A stretch of DNA of 64,000 nt from Pseudomonas sp. DTU12.3 (GTDB lineage: Bacteria > Pseudomonadota > Gammaproteobacteria > Pseudomonadales > Pseudomonadaceae), in contig NZ_CP027218.1 of the NCBI RefSeq assembly GCF_004124275.1, positions 2,483,501 through 2,547,500 of the forward strand, in the 5' to 3' direction. The notes beneath the pieces were generated by a model. That model was not told the DNA's origin, did no database searches, and worked only from the letters and a program-made list of their open reading frames with translations. This document shows, one piece after another, positions 1 through 9,000 of this stretch; the first letter of the stretch is position 1; each line of letters begins with the position of its first letter. Made by a program: the position numbers and the translations under genes.

Positions 1-208
1 GGTGATGGTGGGGGCGGTGCCAGTGGTGGGGACGGCGGTCGCTACTGTGGCGGTGATTGTCGGGCAGTTGGGGATGGGCATGTTGATTGATAACTTTGGC
101 TGGTTGGGGAATCCGGCGATTGACCTGTCTTCGAGTCGGGTTTTGGCGATGGGGTGTCTGGGGTTGGCTTTGGTGTTTATGTATCGGAGTTCGCGTTCGG
201 CTGGGTGA
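1..208 (+). CDS. DMT-family (YdcZ/DUF606-type) inner-membrane protein, 3' part
   Basis: Only the last 68 or so residues are in the window; the frame is open to the left edge, so the true start lies outside. The visible part has two hydrophobic stretches joined by a segment reading GQLGMGMLIDNFGWLG, followed by a serine/arginine turn (SSSR) and a final membrane segment. That pattern matches the C-terminal repeat of the YdcZ (DUF606) group of small drug/metabolite transporters of the inner membrane. The substrate cannot be inferred. The fragment stops at a TGA 90 bases before a REP pair. Family assignment is fairly sure; function is not. Confidence 0.7.
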   Translation, partial: VMVGAVPVVGTAVATVAVIVGQLGMGMLIDNFGWLGNPAIDLSSSRVLAMGCLGLALVFMYRSSRSAG

Positions 209-297
209 TTTTATTTTCGGGGGGCATCGCCTACGGTTTGCTGCGCTGCACCTCCTCTCGATGTGTTTGGCTGCGCCGCGGGTTTCATGTAGGAGCT

Positions 298-366
298 GCC
301 GGAGGCTGCGATCTTTTGATCTTTGTTTTCAAGATCAAAAGATCGCAGCCTGCGGCAGCTCCTACA
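298..366. repeat. REP pair (GTAGGAG outward type)
   Basis: Two inverted arms (TGTAGGAGCTGCC... and ...GGCAGCTCCTACA) flank a short AT-rich spacer. The left arm carries GGAGGC where most copies have GCAGGC. It lies between the membrane-protein fragment and the metallothionein gene. Confidence 0.9.
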
Positions 367-425
367 CTGGTTATCACGGCTTGCCCTTCAAGCCCCAGAC
401 AACCACCACGCAAGGAGTCTGTCCC

Positions 426-593
426 ATGCCTGATAGAAAATGCGATTGCCCCGGATGCAAATGCACCATCAAAGAGGGCGAACATGCCTACGCCGTGCAC
501 GGTAAACACTATTGTTGCGAAGCCTGCGCGCACCACCACAAGAGTGGCGAAGAGTGCTCAAGCAAGGGCTGCCATTGCGCGCATCCCAAATAA
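426..593 (+). CDS. bacterial metallothionein
   Basis: This 55-residue protein has 10 cysteines (6, 8, 11, 13, 30, 31, 34, 44, 49, 51) and 8 histidines. The first four cysteines form a CxCxxCxC cluster, and C30, C31 and C34 form a CCxxC group. Such Cys/His spacing is that of the SmtA/BmtA family, cytoplasmic proteins that bind Zn, Cd or Cu in a cluster and buffer metal excess. The start is the ATG eight bases after an AAGGAG ribosome site at 412-417; a longer open frame upstream has no such site and runs through the REP. The gene stands alone, with no metal-sensor gene beside it, and a REP pair occupies its upstream region. The histidine-rich middle (HHH at 36-38) is typical of the Pseudomonas members. 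Confidence 0.92.
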   Translation: MPDRKCDCPGCKCTIKEGEHAYAVHGKHYCCEACAHHHKSGEECSSKGCHCAHPK

Positions 594-603
594 CCGCGGC
601 CAC

Positions 604-632
604 AAAAAAAGTGGAGCCTAATCAGGCTCCAC
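604..632 (-). terminator. intrinsic terminator of the 618-890 gene
   Basis: On the minus strand an 8-bp stem (GTGGAGCC/GGCTCCAC, 611-632) with a 6-base loop is followed by seven Ts (604-610). The stop codon of the minus-strand gene lies inside the hairpin. Confidence 0.85.
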
Positions 633-890
633 TTCCAGTTTCAAACTCGCATCATCCATGCGCTCGGTATGCCGCACCGTGCCTTGCAGCCGTCGGCCTT
701 CAACCCTGACCACCACGGTTTGCGCCTGATCGAGATCCTCGGGTAACGGCGCGGGGACTCTCAGCGCGAAACGAAACGGATCATCTTCGACCGCTTCCAG
801 ACCCACGCGACAATCCACGCTTTTGGTAATCCGCCCAAAGAGCGTGTCGAGGCCGTAGTCCAGATGCGCCGCGCTGCAGATGTTGCTCAT
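618..890 (-). CDS. conserved small hypothetical protein (90 aa)
   Basis: The 90-residue product has no signal peptide or membrane segment. It is acidic at the C-terminus and has a beta-rich look in its second half (alternating residues around TVVVRVEGRRLQGTV). I do not recognise a characterised family; the GTV turn faintly recalls PilZ-like barrels, but the RxxxR motif of PilZ is not clear. The start ATG follows a purine-rich GGGGGAA. The gene ends inside its own strong terminator, which supports it being real. It is transcribed in the same direction as the DUF6555 gene upstream, 39 bases away, so the two may be co-transcribed. Confidence 0.65.
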   Translation of the reverse strand: MSNICSAAHLDYGLDTLFGRITKSVDCRVGLEAVEDDPFRFALRVPAPLPEDLDQAQTVVVRVEGRRLQGTVRHTERMDDASLKLEVEPD

Positions 891-929
891 TGTGCATTCC
901 CCCGAATGTTACCGATCGCTGCGCAAAGC

Positions 930-1157
930 TTAGCTGGTCGGTCGCCACACGACATTTTCGACGCCGAATTTTTCCGCCATCGGTTTGCTGGTTTTCTGCA
1001 CCTTTTCCCGGCCAAATCGCGGGATTCGCCCGACGCCGGCGTCGCAGCTCGCCCAGTGCCAAGCCTCGGCGTTGTCCATTTTGTCCGAGCGGATAATGAA
1101 CGACTTGGCGGCGCCGTGAAGGGTGTATTCGATGACGTAGAGTTTTGCGTTGTTCAT
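930..1157 (-). CDS. DUF6555-type small Pseudomonas protein (75 aa)
   Basis: A 75-residue soluble protein starting MNNAKLYVIEYTLHG, with a central segment EAWHWASCDAG and a basic stretch PRFGREKVQK. This arrangement is what I recall for DUF6555, a family of small uncharacterised proteins common in Pseudomonas. The start is well supported by a GGAGGAA ribosome site about 11 bases upstream. No enzyme motif is visible. It lies upstream of the 90-residue gene on the same strand and divergent from the AraC regulator; the 136-base gap between the starts probably holds both promoters. Confidence 0.75.
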   Translation of the reverse strand: MNNAKLYVIEYTLHGAAKSFIIRSDKMDNAEAWHWASCDAGVGRIPRFGREKVQKTSKPMAEKFGVENVVWRPTS

Positions 1158-1293
1158 AAAGCCCGTATTCCTCCCTGTGGTAATAGAAGGATCGCGGCGC
1201 CACGGGAAAATTCATTCGGATTGTCCGACGGTATCTATCATTGGCGACGCATCGATGCACTGGTTACCATGCTGTCTCCGCCAACCCCAATGA

Positions 1294-2085
1294 ATGCTCG
1301 CCATGGCCCTCGCCGCGCCCCCCGATCTGAGTGACACCGATGTGCCCGTGCAACGTGTGGCGCGGACCTATCCGCGTGGCTTGTTCATCGAACCGCATGA
1401 GCATGTCTGGGGGCAGTTGCTGTATGCGATGAGCGGGGTGATGTGGGTCGAGACGCCGCATGAAGCGCTGGTGGTGCCGCCGCAGCGTGCGGTGTGGTTG
1501 CCGCCCGGTGTGCCACACGGGATTCGTGTGGTCTCGGATCTGCAGATGCGCAATATCTACTTGCGCCCGGCGCTGGCGGCGACGCTGGATCAAACCGTGC
1601 AGGTGATTGAAGTCGGTGGTTTGCTGCGTGAGTTGATCGTCGGGCTGGTGGAGCAGGGCGACAGTGGCGAGCCGGCCTATTACGAGGCGTTGGTCGGCCT
1701 CGCGTTGCTGGAGCTGAAACGCGCACGGCGTTCGCAGTTGAAGATCCCGCTGCCGGATGACTCCGATCGGCGTCTGATGAATCTGTGTCAGGCGGTGATG
1801 GCGGCGCCGTCGCTGGAGATTCCATTTGAGCAGCACGCGGAAAATGCCGGGGCCAGCGTGCGCACGTTGGCGCGGTTGTTCAAGGATGGCCTCGGCATGG
1901 GCTTTGCCGAATGGCGGCGGCAGGTGCAACTGGCGACGGCGGTGGCGGAATTGATTCAGGGCGTGGCGGTCAGTGTCATCGCCCGCGAACTCGGCTACTC
2001 CCCCAGCAGCTTCAGCGACATGTTCCGCCGCGAACTGGGCGTCGCCCCCTCACAATTCAACACCACCCAAACCGTAAGCCTGTAG
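1294..2085 (+). CDS. AraC-family transcriptional regulator (cupin + HTH)
   Basis: The N-terminal third is a cupin-like sensor (HEHVWGQLLY around residue 37, then PPGVPHGI near 72). The C-terminal 100 residues are the double helix-turn-helix of the AraC family, with a second helix region ending GYSPSSFSDMFRRELGVAPSQF. Members with this layout, such as E. coli NimR, bind DNA as local regulators of efflux or metabolic genes. No target is obvious; the divergent small gene at 930-1157 is a candidate. The start is uncertain: ATG at 1294 and ATG at 1303 are both possible and neither has a clear ribosome site. The stop codon TAG is the TAG of the adjoining REP arm (CTGTAGGAG), so the last codon is read into the repeat. 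Confidence 0.85.
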   Translation: MLAMALAAPPDLSDTDVPVQRVARTYPRGLFIEPHEHVWGQLLYAMSGVMWVETPHEALVVPPQRAVWLPPGVPHGIRVVSDLQMRNIYLRPALAATLDQTVQVIEVGGLLRELIVGLVEQGDSGEPAYYEALVGLALLELKRARRSQLKIPLPDDSDRRLMNLCQAVMAAPSLEIPFEQHAENAGASVRTLARLFKDGLGMGFAEWRRQVQLATAVAELIQGVAVSVIARELGYSPSSFSDMFRRELGVAPSQFNTTQTVSL

Positions 2086-2155
2086 GAGCTGCCGCAGGCT
2101 GCGATCTGTTTAACATCAACATCAAAAGATCGCAGCCTGCGGCAGCTCCTACAGG
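2079..2155. repeat. REP pair (outward type), supplies the AraC stop codon
   Basis: Inverted arms CCTGTAGGAGCTGCCGC... and ...GCGGCAGCTCCTACAGG flank a 20-base AT-rich spacer. The TAG at 2083-2085 within the left arm is the stop codon of the AraC-family gene. Confidence 0.9.
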
Positions 2156-2251
2156 TGAGAATTTGGCCGAAATTCAGAAGTCGTTGGCCGATGCCTTCGC
2201 GCCCGATTCCCTAGACTCTGCTCATTCCTTCAAGCGGCGGAGTTGCTCCCC

Positions 2252-2425
2252 ATGAACTATCTGATTTCGCTGGCCATCGGTCTGGGCGTCGGCCTGTTGT
2301 ATGGCGCGCTCGACTTCCGTTCGCCCGCGCCGCCGGCCATCGCGCTGGTCGGTTTGCTCGGCATGCTCGCCGGTGAGCAGTTGTGGCCGATGGGCCGGCA
2401 ACTGGTGTCGGGTTGGTTGTCCTGA
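2252..2425 (+). CDS. XapX domain small membrane protein
   Basis: This 57-residue protein has two hydrophobic helices (about residues 3-18 and 28-44) joined by a loop with FRSPAPPAIALVGLLG, the signature I associate with the XapX family (DUF1427). XapX proteins are tiny inner-membrane proteins of unknown role. The chosen ATG at 2252 follows GGCGGAG by a good distance; an in-frame start nine bases earlier lacks this. It is 30 bases upstream of the quinone-reductase-like gene and probably shares its transcript. Confidence 0.82.
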   Translation: MNYLISLAIGLGVGLLYGALDFRSPAPPAIALVGLLGMLAGEQLWPMGRQLVSGWLS

Positions 2426-2455
2426 ATTTTCTTTTCTCCTTTGGTGGATGTCCCC

Positions 2456-3412
2456 ATGAAAGCACTGCAATTCGATAAAACCGGCGACCTGTCTTCCCTG
2501 CGCTACGTCGAGGTGCCGACGCCGGTGGCCGGCCCTGACGAAATTCTGGTGCAGATCAAGGCTGCCGGCCTCAACCCCAGCGACGTGAAGAATGTCCTCG
2601 GCCGTTTTCCTTACACCACGTTGCCACGCATCCCCGGTCGGGATTTCGCCGGGGTGGTGGTCGAAGGCCCGCAGGCGCTGATCGGTCAGGAAGTCTGGGG
2701 CACCGGTCGTGAGCTGGGTTTCTTTGCCGACGGTTCCCACGCGCAATTCGTCAAACTGCCGGCCAATGGCGTGGCGCACAAACCCTCGCACTTGAGTTTC
2801 AGCCAGGCCGCCAGCCTCGGCGTGCCGTACACCACCGCATGGGATGCACTGGAACGCAGTCTGGTCAGCGCCGAAACCCGTTTGCTGGTGATCGGCGGCG
2901 GCGCGGTGGCGACGGCAGCATTGGCCTTGGCCAAAGTGCGCGGTGCGCAATTGCTGGCAGCAGCGCGCCGCCCCGAGCAGGTCAAGGATTTGCAGGCGCA
3001 GGGTTATCAGACGATTCAACTGGATAATCCCGAAGACCTCGGTGCGCAGGTCCACGCGGTGTATCGCGACGGTGCCGATGTGATCTTCGACACCACCGGT
3101 TTCTGGCTGCCAGCGTCGGTGGCGGCGTTGGCCACGTTCGGACGCATTGCAATCATCGCCGCACCGGTCGACGGTCACGTACAACTGCCGGCACTGGCGC
3201 TGTACCGCAAGGGTGGTTCGGTGGTCGGGATCAATTCGCTGTTGTACGGCGTTGCCGCCTGCGCGGCGATGCTGGAGCAATTCGGGCGGTTCTTCGATGA
3301 AGGCTTGCTGCCGCTGCCGCAAGGGTTGGTCGAGTCGCCTTTGGCCGACGGCCTGGCACGTTACGCCGAGGTGAATCAGGGTAGCGGTGACAAAGTCATC
3401 CTGATTCCCTGA
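2456..3412 (+). CDS. zinc-independent MDR-type alcohol dehydrogenase / quinone oxidoreductase
   Basis: This 318-residue protein has the two-domain layout of medium-chain reductases: a GroES-like N-terminal domain (residues 1-125, with AGLNPSDVKN near 38-46 and GRDFAGVV at 61-68) and a Rossmann domain with a glycine-rich turn GGGAVA at 147-152. The catalytic and structural zinc cysteines of true alcohol dehydrogenases are absent, so a zinc-independent NAD(P)H quinone reductase or enone reductase is more likely. The ATG at 2456 matches the usual N-terminus (MKALQF); an upstream TTG gives five extra unlikely residues. The substrate is unknown. Confidence 0.82.
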   Translation: MKALQFDKTGDLSSLRYVEVPTPVAGPDEILVQIKAAGLNPSDVKNVLGRFPYTTLPRIPGRDFAGVVVEGPQALIGQEVWGTGRELGFFADGSHAQFVKLPANGVAHKPSHLSFSQAASLGVPYTTAWDALERSLVSAETRLLVIGGGAVATAALALAKVRGAQLLAAARRPEQVKDLQAQGYQTIQLDNPEDLGAQVHAVYRDGADVIFDTTGFWLPASVAALATFGRIAIIAAPVDGHVQLPALALYRKGGSVVGINSLLYGVAACAAMLEQFGRFFDEGLLPLPQGLVESPLADGLARYAEVNQGSGDKVILIP

Positions 3413-3424
3413 TTACAAGCCGCT

Positions 3425-3502
3425 AAAAGATCGCAGCCTTCGGCAGCTCCTACAGGGGAACACAATTGCAAGTAGGAGCTGCCGCAGGCTGCGATCTTTT
3501 GA
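3425..3502. repeat. REP pair (inward type)
   Basis: Here the arms are reversed: AAAAGATCGCAGCC...CTCCTACA comes first and GTAGGAGCT...GATCTTTTGA second. The pair sits between the convergent reductase and nucleoside-permease genes. Confidence 0.9.
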
Positions 3503-3505
3503 TTT

Positions 3506-4528
3506 TTATACCCCAGGCACACCGTTTTCCCAGGCCGACCAGTGCTTGAGGATGTCCTGCACCAACGGATTCCCTGCGCGATAAAGGTTTTCCAAGGCTG
3601 GGACAAATCCACCTTGGTCAGCATATTTGAGCAAGTTATCTATCTCACTGCCGCCCGGTTCAGGGCGGTCGAAATCGGAGCCGGCGCGCACCACCGCCAG
3701 GCGCTGTACATCCACCAGCCCTTCACGACTGGCGCGCAACAGCGCCTCATAGGTCGAGTTGTCTTCCTGCTGTGTCGTGCAGTATTCGCCCTTGTTGTCG
3801 GTCAGCAGTCTGGTCCAGACCTCGGCCCGTTCGCTCAAGCGCGTGCCGGAAAACCAGGTGTTGCCGGCCAGTGTGTCGCAACGGGTAACGACGGGTGGCT
3901 GATTGGCCGGCGCCGACGGATATTTCAGGCGCCACGCCGCCGATTCCTTACTCTCGCTCAGTTCGACCTTGTGGCTGAGGGCGAAGGCTTTGTCTTGCAG
4001 TTTCGCGTTCAGTTCGAACACTTCAGTCTTGTAGTCCAGTGGCGGTTTTTCGTTCGGGCTTTTGCTGTTGATGCCCAGATAACCGGTCGGCCAGGTCGAC
4101 GGCGCATCGCGTGAATCGATCTCCCACTGCGTGCCGAATTCCACCAGATAATGCGCCCACGCGGCGGTGCCGATGGTCCCGTGTTTTGGGCTGATCCCGG
4201 CGATGCCAGCGATCAGGAAATAGCTTTTACGCAAGTCGAATTTCGGCGACAACGCCAGTGCGAGAGTCGAGGCGGCGGCGTTGGTCTGGCCCATGCCAGT
4301 GGTCAACAGGCACACCTGCTGCGCATTGCAGCGGATGTTCGGGTACTCGGCGGACAGACCCGGTACGCGGATTTCCTGCTTCAGCTGCAGACGATCAATC
4401 CAGTTTTGCGCCTCGGGGGCGAACATGGTGATCAGCACTACCTTCGGTTGAATCGGTGCCTCGGCCGCCCCGGCGGTAGAAGAGAGCAGGGCCAGACCGG
4501 CCAGGGTCAGACGCGTGATTGCTTGCAT
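3506..4528 (-). CDS. secreted purine nucleoside permease (NUP) family protein
   Basis: A 340-residue protein with a cleavable signal peptide (hydrophobic core LTLAGLALLSS, likely cut near residue 22). The mature part contains a nucleoside-phosphorylase-like pattern: VVLITMFAPEAQNW, then LLTTGMGQTNAA and LIAGIAGISP, all landmarks of the NUP family (PF06516). Family members are called purine nucleoside permeases after a yeast protein, but I see no membrane segment after the signal peptide, so a periplasmic nucleoside-binding or cleaving protein fits better. It lies 15 bases downstream of the tsx-type gene on the same strand and is surely in one operon with it. The operon is preceded by a PurR-like palindrome. 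Confidence 0.85.
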   Translation of the reverse strand: MQAITRLTLAGLALLSSTAGAAEAPIQPKVVLITMFAPEAQNWIDRLQLKQEIRVPGLSAEYPNIRCNAQQVCLLTTGMGQTNAAASTLALALSPKFDLRKSYFLIAGIAGISPKHGTIGTAAWAHYLVEFGTQWEIDSRDAPSTWPTGYLGINSKSPNEKPPLDYKTEVFELNAKLQDKAFALSHKVELSESKESAAWRLKYPSAPANQPPVVTRCDTLAGNTWFSGTRLSERAEVWTRLLTDNKGEYCTTQQEDNSTYEALLRASREGLVDVQRLAVVRAGSDFDRPEPGGSEIDNLLKYADQGGFVPALENLYRAGNPLVQDILKHWSAWENGVPGV

Positions 4529-4543
4529 GAAACCTCCTGAAAA

Positions 4544-5503
4544 TCAGAACTGATAACCGACACCGGCGTAGTAACCCCAGCCATTGGAACGTGCGCGGAA
4601 ATCACCGTCGCCGAAGTTCAGCTCGCTGCCGTCCTCCCAGTTGCCGCCGTTGTGGAAATAACGCCCGACCAGGGTGAAGCGCAAATGGGTGAACGAGTAG
4701 AGCAAGACGTTGGTCGCCACCGTCGCATTGGCGGTGCGTGCCGGGTTGTCCTTGTGGATGTCGGAGCCGAAATCGAAGTTGGTGAAGCCGATGTAGGTCA
4801 GCGAAGCGCCGTTGCTGAATTTGTCGATGGGCACGATGTACTTGAGCTGGGCGCGGTAGCCGTCCCACGAATACTCGTTGCTCGCGCCGTAGTTTTCCCA
4901 CTGGTAACGACCGTAGAGGTTGGCCGACAGATTGACCCGCGAGTGGGTGTCGATATCGGTACCGAAACCGCTGTACAGCGTGTTGGCGCGGTTCTCTTTG
5001 CGGCTGCCGTGGTCGTAGATCCAGTCGAACGCGACGTACCATTCCTTGAACGGGCCGATGGCCAGGCTGCGGCCGGCGAGGTAGTCGATGGAGATACGCG
5101 GTTCGTGTTCCATAAACAGCGGCGAGCCGTGATCCCAGACACCTTTGTCGTGGCTGTTGCCGATGTTGAAGATTTTCGGCACGTCGATGTAGCCGTACAG
5201 TTCGAACGGACCCTTGCGACCGAAGTACTCGTATTCCAGGTAGATGTCGTCGGACGGCTGCGGGCCGAAACTGATGTCTTTGCTGCCGATCAGCATCAGA
5301 TCCTGGTTGTACCAGTCCGACAGGTATTCGCCTTTTTTCGGCGGGCTGGCTTCCGGGCTGAGGGCTTCGCCCTGGGCGGATTCTTCTGGTAGCGCGGGCT
5401 GAGCGAAAGCGCTGGCGCTGAGAAGTCCGGTAACGCCGGTAAGAAGCAAGGAAACAGCAAACGTGCGCGCAAATGGTGCGCGAAAGGGGGATGCGGTGTG
5501 CAT
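4544..5503 (-). CDS. Tsx-like nucleoside-specific outer-membrane channel
   Basis: This 319-residue protein has a long signal peptide (cut after about residue 34, SASAFA) followed by a region rich in aromatic, alternating beta-strand residues and ending in YYAGVGYQF, the terminal phenylalanine signal of outer-membrane barrels. Segments such as LYGYIDVPKIF and FKEWYVAFDWIYDHGS are typical of the Tsx/OmpK family of 12-stranded nucleoside channels. It would admit nucleosides into the periplasm, where the downstream NUP-family protein acts. The start is supported by AAGGA nine bases upstream. It is the first gene of the two-gene operon, 83 bases from the GCAAACGTTTGC palindrome. Confidence 0.88.
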   Translation of the reverse strand: MHTASPFRAPFARTFAVSLLLTGVTGLLSASAFAQPALPEESAQGEALSPEASPPKKGEYLSDWYNQDLMLIGSKDISFGPQPSDDIYLEYEYFGRKGPFELYGYIDVPKIFNIGNSHDKGVWDHGSPLFMEHEPRISIDYLAGRSLAIGPFKEWYVAFDWIYDHGSRKENRANTLYSGFGTDIDTHSRVNLSANLYGRYQWENYGASNEYSWDGYRAQLKYIVPIDKFSNGASLTYIGFTNFDFGSDIHKDNPARTANATVATNVLLYSFTHLRFTLVGRYFHNGGNWEDGSELNFGDGDFRARSNGWGYYAGVGYQF

Positions 5504-5583
5504 TCAAAGTCCTTTTTTGCGGATCGAAGCCCGTGTTCCGTGGGCTTGTACGGTTTTGTTACGAAAACCTTGAGATTGACGTT

Positions 5584-5599
5584 ACGCAAACGTTTGCAC
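5584..5599. promoter_or_regulatory. PurR/LacI-type palindromic operator candidate for the tsx operon
   Basis: The sequence ACGCAAACGTTTGCAC contains a perfect 12-bp palindrome GCAAACGTTTGC (5586-5597) and matches the E. coli PurR consensus at 14 of 16 positions. It lies 83 bases upstream of the tsx-type start. LacI-family regulators of purine or sugar use bind such sites. No LacI gene is in the window. Confidence 0.6.
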
Positions 5600-6014
5600 A
5601 AGCCGTACCAGTTTTTTCAATGCCATGAAATATCGATGAATTCGCAAATTTAACTGACGGACTGATCAGCAATACCTGATTACCGCAAAACCCCTGTAGG
5701 AGTGAGCCTGCTCGCGATGGCGGTGTGTCAGAAAAGTATCCGTTAACTGACACTCCGCTATCGCGAGCAGGCTCACTCCTACAGGTGGCTGCGGCGGGTT
5801 GGAGCCCCGTGGATACGGGCTGAAACGCTTATTCCAGACGCCTCTAGTATTAAAGTATTAACACCATTTAATCCGTGCCCCATTGCCGGGCGTCTACTAG
5901 CTTTGTCCCCAATCAACGGTTTTGTGATGACCGTCGCAGTCTTGATTCGCGTGTGGAATAAGCGCGGCTTTGCACGCATTCAAGGAAGAAATTGGCCACG
6001 ACAAGGAGTAGCCC
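5600..6014. other. intergenic region between the tsx operon and the autotransporter
   Basis: No coding sequence is supported here. It holds a REP-like inverted repeat (5693-5785) and, at 5849-5872, an AT-rich patch (TATTAAAGTATTAACACC) that could be part of the autotransporter promoter. The leader from about 5880 to the GTG start contains the AAGGAG ribosome site at 6003-6008. Confidence 0.5.
5693..5785. repeat. inverted repeat, GTAGGAGTGAGCCTGCTCGCGA family
   Basis: Arms CCTGTAGGAGTGAGCCTG... and ...CAGGCTCACTCCTACAGG enclose a spacer with GGCGGTGTGTCAG. A second copy with the same arms and spacer pattern is at 29273-29365. Confidence 0.9.
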
Positions 6015-9000
6015 GTGGAAGCAAGGTTTGGTATTGCCCTCGTTTCGCGTTTTTCCCCTCTTTCCCTTGCTGTGCATCTGAGCGTCGCCGGGCTGCTGTT
6101 CGGCGGGATCAGTGCCCCTGCGCTGGCCACATGCTCCACGGCCGGTTCAATCGTGACGTGCACGGGGGTGCCGCCACTGCCACTGGTTCCCAACGACTTC
6201 GCCAGTGCCACGAACAACCTGACGGTCAACGTCAACAGCGGCGCGCAGATGAACGCGACCCTTGGCGGGCATGTCATGGATCTGACGGGGGTCGGCATCA
6301 CCCTGAACAACTCCGGCATCATGGATCCGGCAGTCCTTGGGCTGATATCGGTGTTGAGCGGCGGTGCATTTATCGGGAACGGCGCGACCAGCACGGTCAA
6401 TGTGCTCAACAATACGGGCGCGATCATGCGCGGTACCGGCATGTTGCTTGGGCTTAACCTGACCAGCGTCAATGGCCTGGCCATCGCGGTGAACAACGCC
6501 GCTGCCGGCACCACCACCCTCACCAACAACGGCACCATCACTTCGACCGGACTCTCGATCGGTGGCATCACCCTGGCCGATACTCCGGTGATCGGCGTCT
6601 ACGGTGGCTCGCAGGTCAACATGACCAACAGCAACACCGGTGTGATCAACGGCCGTATTGCCTTCGAAACCTCAGCGGCGGGCAACACCTTCACCAACGC
6701 CGGTGCGATTACCGGCGGTGTGTCGATGGGCGCGGGGAGCACCAACACCTTCACCGCGGTGACCGGTTCTTCGGTGCAGGTCGGTGACGGCGTGCAAGTC
6801 AGTGTCGGGCTTGGCGGCCTGATCAACATCAACCTGACGTTCGCTCCGACCGGCACGGTCGATGGTGGTTTGGGCGGCACCAACAGTCTGATCCTGCAAA
6901 ACCCGGGCGGCGTCGGCGGCGGTATCACCGGGACGGGCACGGCATCGAGCGCCACCTACGTCAACTTCAACAACCTGACCCTCAACAGCGGCACCTGGAC
7001 CTTGCAGGGGCCACTGGTCAGCGGTGCGACCACGCTCAACGGCGGTATCGCCAATTTCAACAACAACGCCACCTTCGGCAGCGGCGTGCTCACGTCCAAC
7101 GGCGGGATTCTGCAGGCCAGTAATGCCGGGTTGAACATCAGCAACCTGATCTCCCTCGGCGCTGGCGGCGTGACGGTGCAAGGCACTAACGCGACCACGC
7201 TGAGCGGGGTGATTTCCGGCAGCGGTGGCCTGACCAAACTCGACGCCAGCCAGTTGAACCTCAGCGCTGCCAACACCTATCTGGGCAACACCACGCTCAA
7301 TGGCGGCACCGTGCAGGTCAGCAACAATCAGGCGTTCAGCACCGGCAGCCTCAACGTCACCGGCGCGACAACGCTGAGCGCACCGGGCACCATCAGCCTG
7401 GCCAACGCCATCAACCTCGGCGGCACCTTGACGGCCGGCGGCACGGGCGCACTGACGCTCGGCGGCTTGATCAGCGGCAGCAGCGGCCTGACCAAAACCG
7501 GCAGCGGCAGCCTGACGGTCAGCGGCGCCAACAGCGGTTTTACCGGCACCACCACCCTGAGCGCCGGCAGCCTGCTGGTGACCAATAACAACTCGCTGGG
7601 CAGCGGTGCGCTGAACACCGCCGCCGGCACCAGCCTCGACAGCACCACCAACGTGACGCTGGCCAATAACATCGGCATGACCGGCGCGCTCAACGTGCTC
7701 GGCAGCAATGCGCTGACCCTCGGCGGCGTGTTGAGCGGCACTGGCGGCATCACCAAATCCGGCACCGCCAGCCTGACCCTGACCGGCAACAACACTAACT
7801 CAGGCAACACCGCCCTCAATGCCGGCACGTTGTTCGTTGGCAGCAATACCGCGCTGGGGACCGGCGCACTGAGTGCGGCGGCCGGCACTGTGCTGGATGC
7901 GACTGCTGCGGTGACACTGGCGAATGCCGTCGCACTGGCCGGCGGCGTGACCATTGGCGGCACCCAGGCATTGGGCTTGAGCGGCGTCGTCAGCGGTGCC
8001 GGCAACCTGATCAAGAGCGGCACGGCGAACCTGAGCCTCAGCGGCAACAACACCTTCTCCGGCGGCACCGCACTGAATGCCGGCACGCTGATTGTCGGCT
8101 CCAACACGGCGCTGGGGACCGGCGCACTGACCACGGCGGCGGGCACCACACTCGATGCCAGCAGCGCAGTTGCATTGACCAACGCGGTCTCGCTCGGCGG
8201 CAATCTCAATGTCGGCGGCAGCGCTAACCTGACCCTCGGCGGCATCGTCAGCGGCAGCGGCGGGCTGACTAAAAACGGTGCAGCCAACCTGATTCTCAAC
8301 GGCGCCAACACCTTTCTCGGTGCCATTGCGCTGAACGCCGGTACGATCACCGCAGGCGCCAACGCGGCGCTGGGTAGCGGCAACATCACCGTGGGCGGTG
8401 TAGCTACCCTCGACAGTAATGCGGCGGTGACCCTGAACAACGCCGTCATCCTCAACAACAGCCTGGGGATCGGCGGTAGTAACGCGCTGACCCTCGGCGG
8501 GGTGATCAGCGGCGCCAGCCAACTGGTGAAAAACGGCGCCGCCAATCTCACGCTTAACGGCACCAACACCTACAGCGGCGGCACCACGCTGAATGCTGGC
8601 AGCCTCACCGTCGGCAACGGCGCAGCACTGGGCACTGGCGCCTTGTCGGTGGAAGGCGCGGGCACGCTCAACAGCAGCTCGGCCGTGACCCTGAACAACA
8701 ACGTGATTCTCAACGCCAACCTCACCGCCGGCGGCGCCAACGCACTGACCCTTGGCGGGGTGATCAGTGGCGGCAACGGGCTGATCAAAACCGGCGCTTC
8801 GAGCCTGACCCTCAGCGGCAACAACACCTACACCGGCACCACGGCGCTGAATGCCGGTTCGCTGATTGTCGGCTCCAACACCGCCCTCGGTACCGGCACA
8901 CTCAACGCCTCGAACGGCACCACCCTAGACGCCAGCACCGCCGCGACGCTGGCCAACAACGTCAACCTCACCGGCACTCTGACTGTGGGCGGCACTAATG

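Noticed and set aside
87..425. N-terminal extension of the metallothionein frame
   Set aside because: The longer frame crosses the REP pair and the previous gene; the ATG at 426 has a clear ribosome site.
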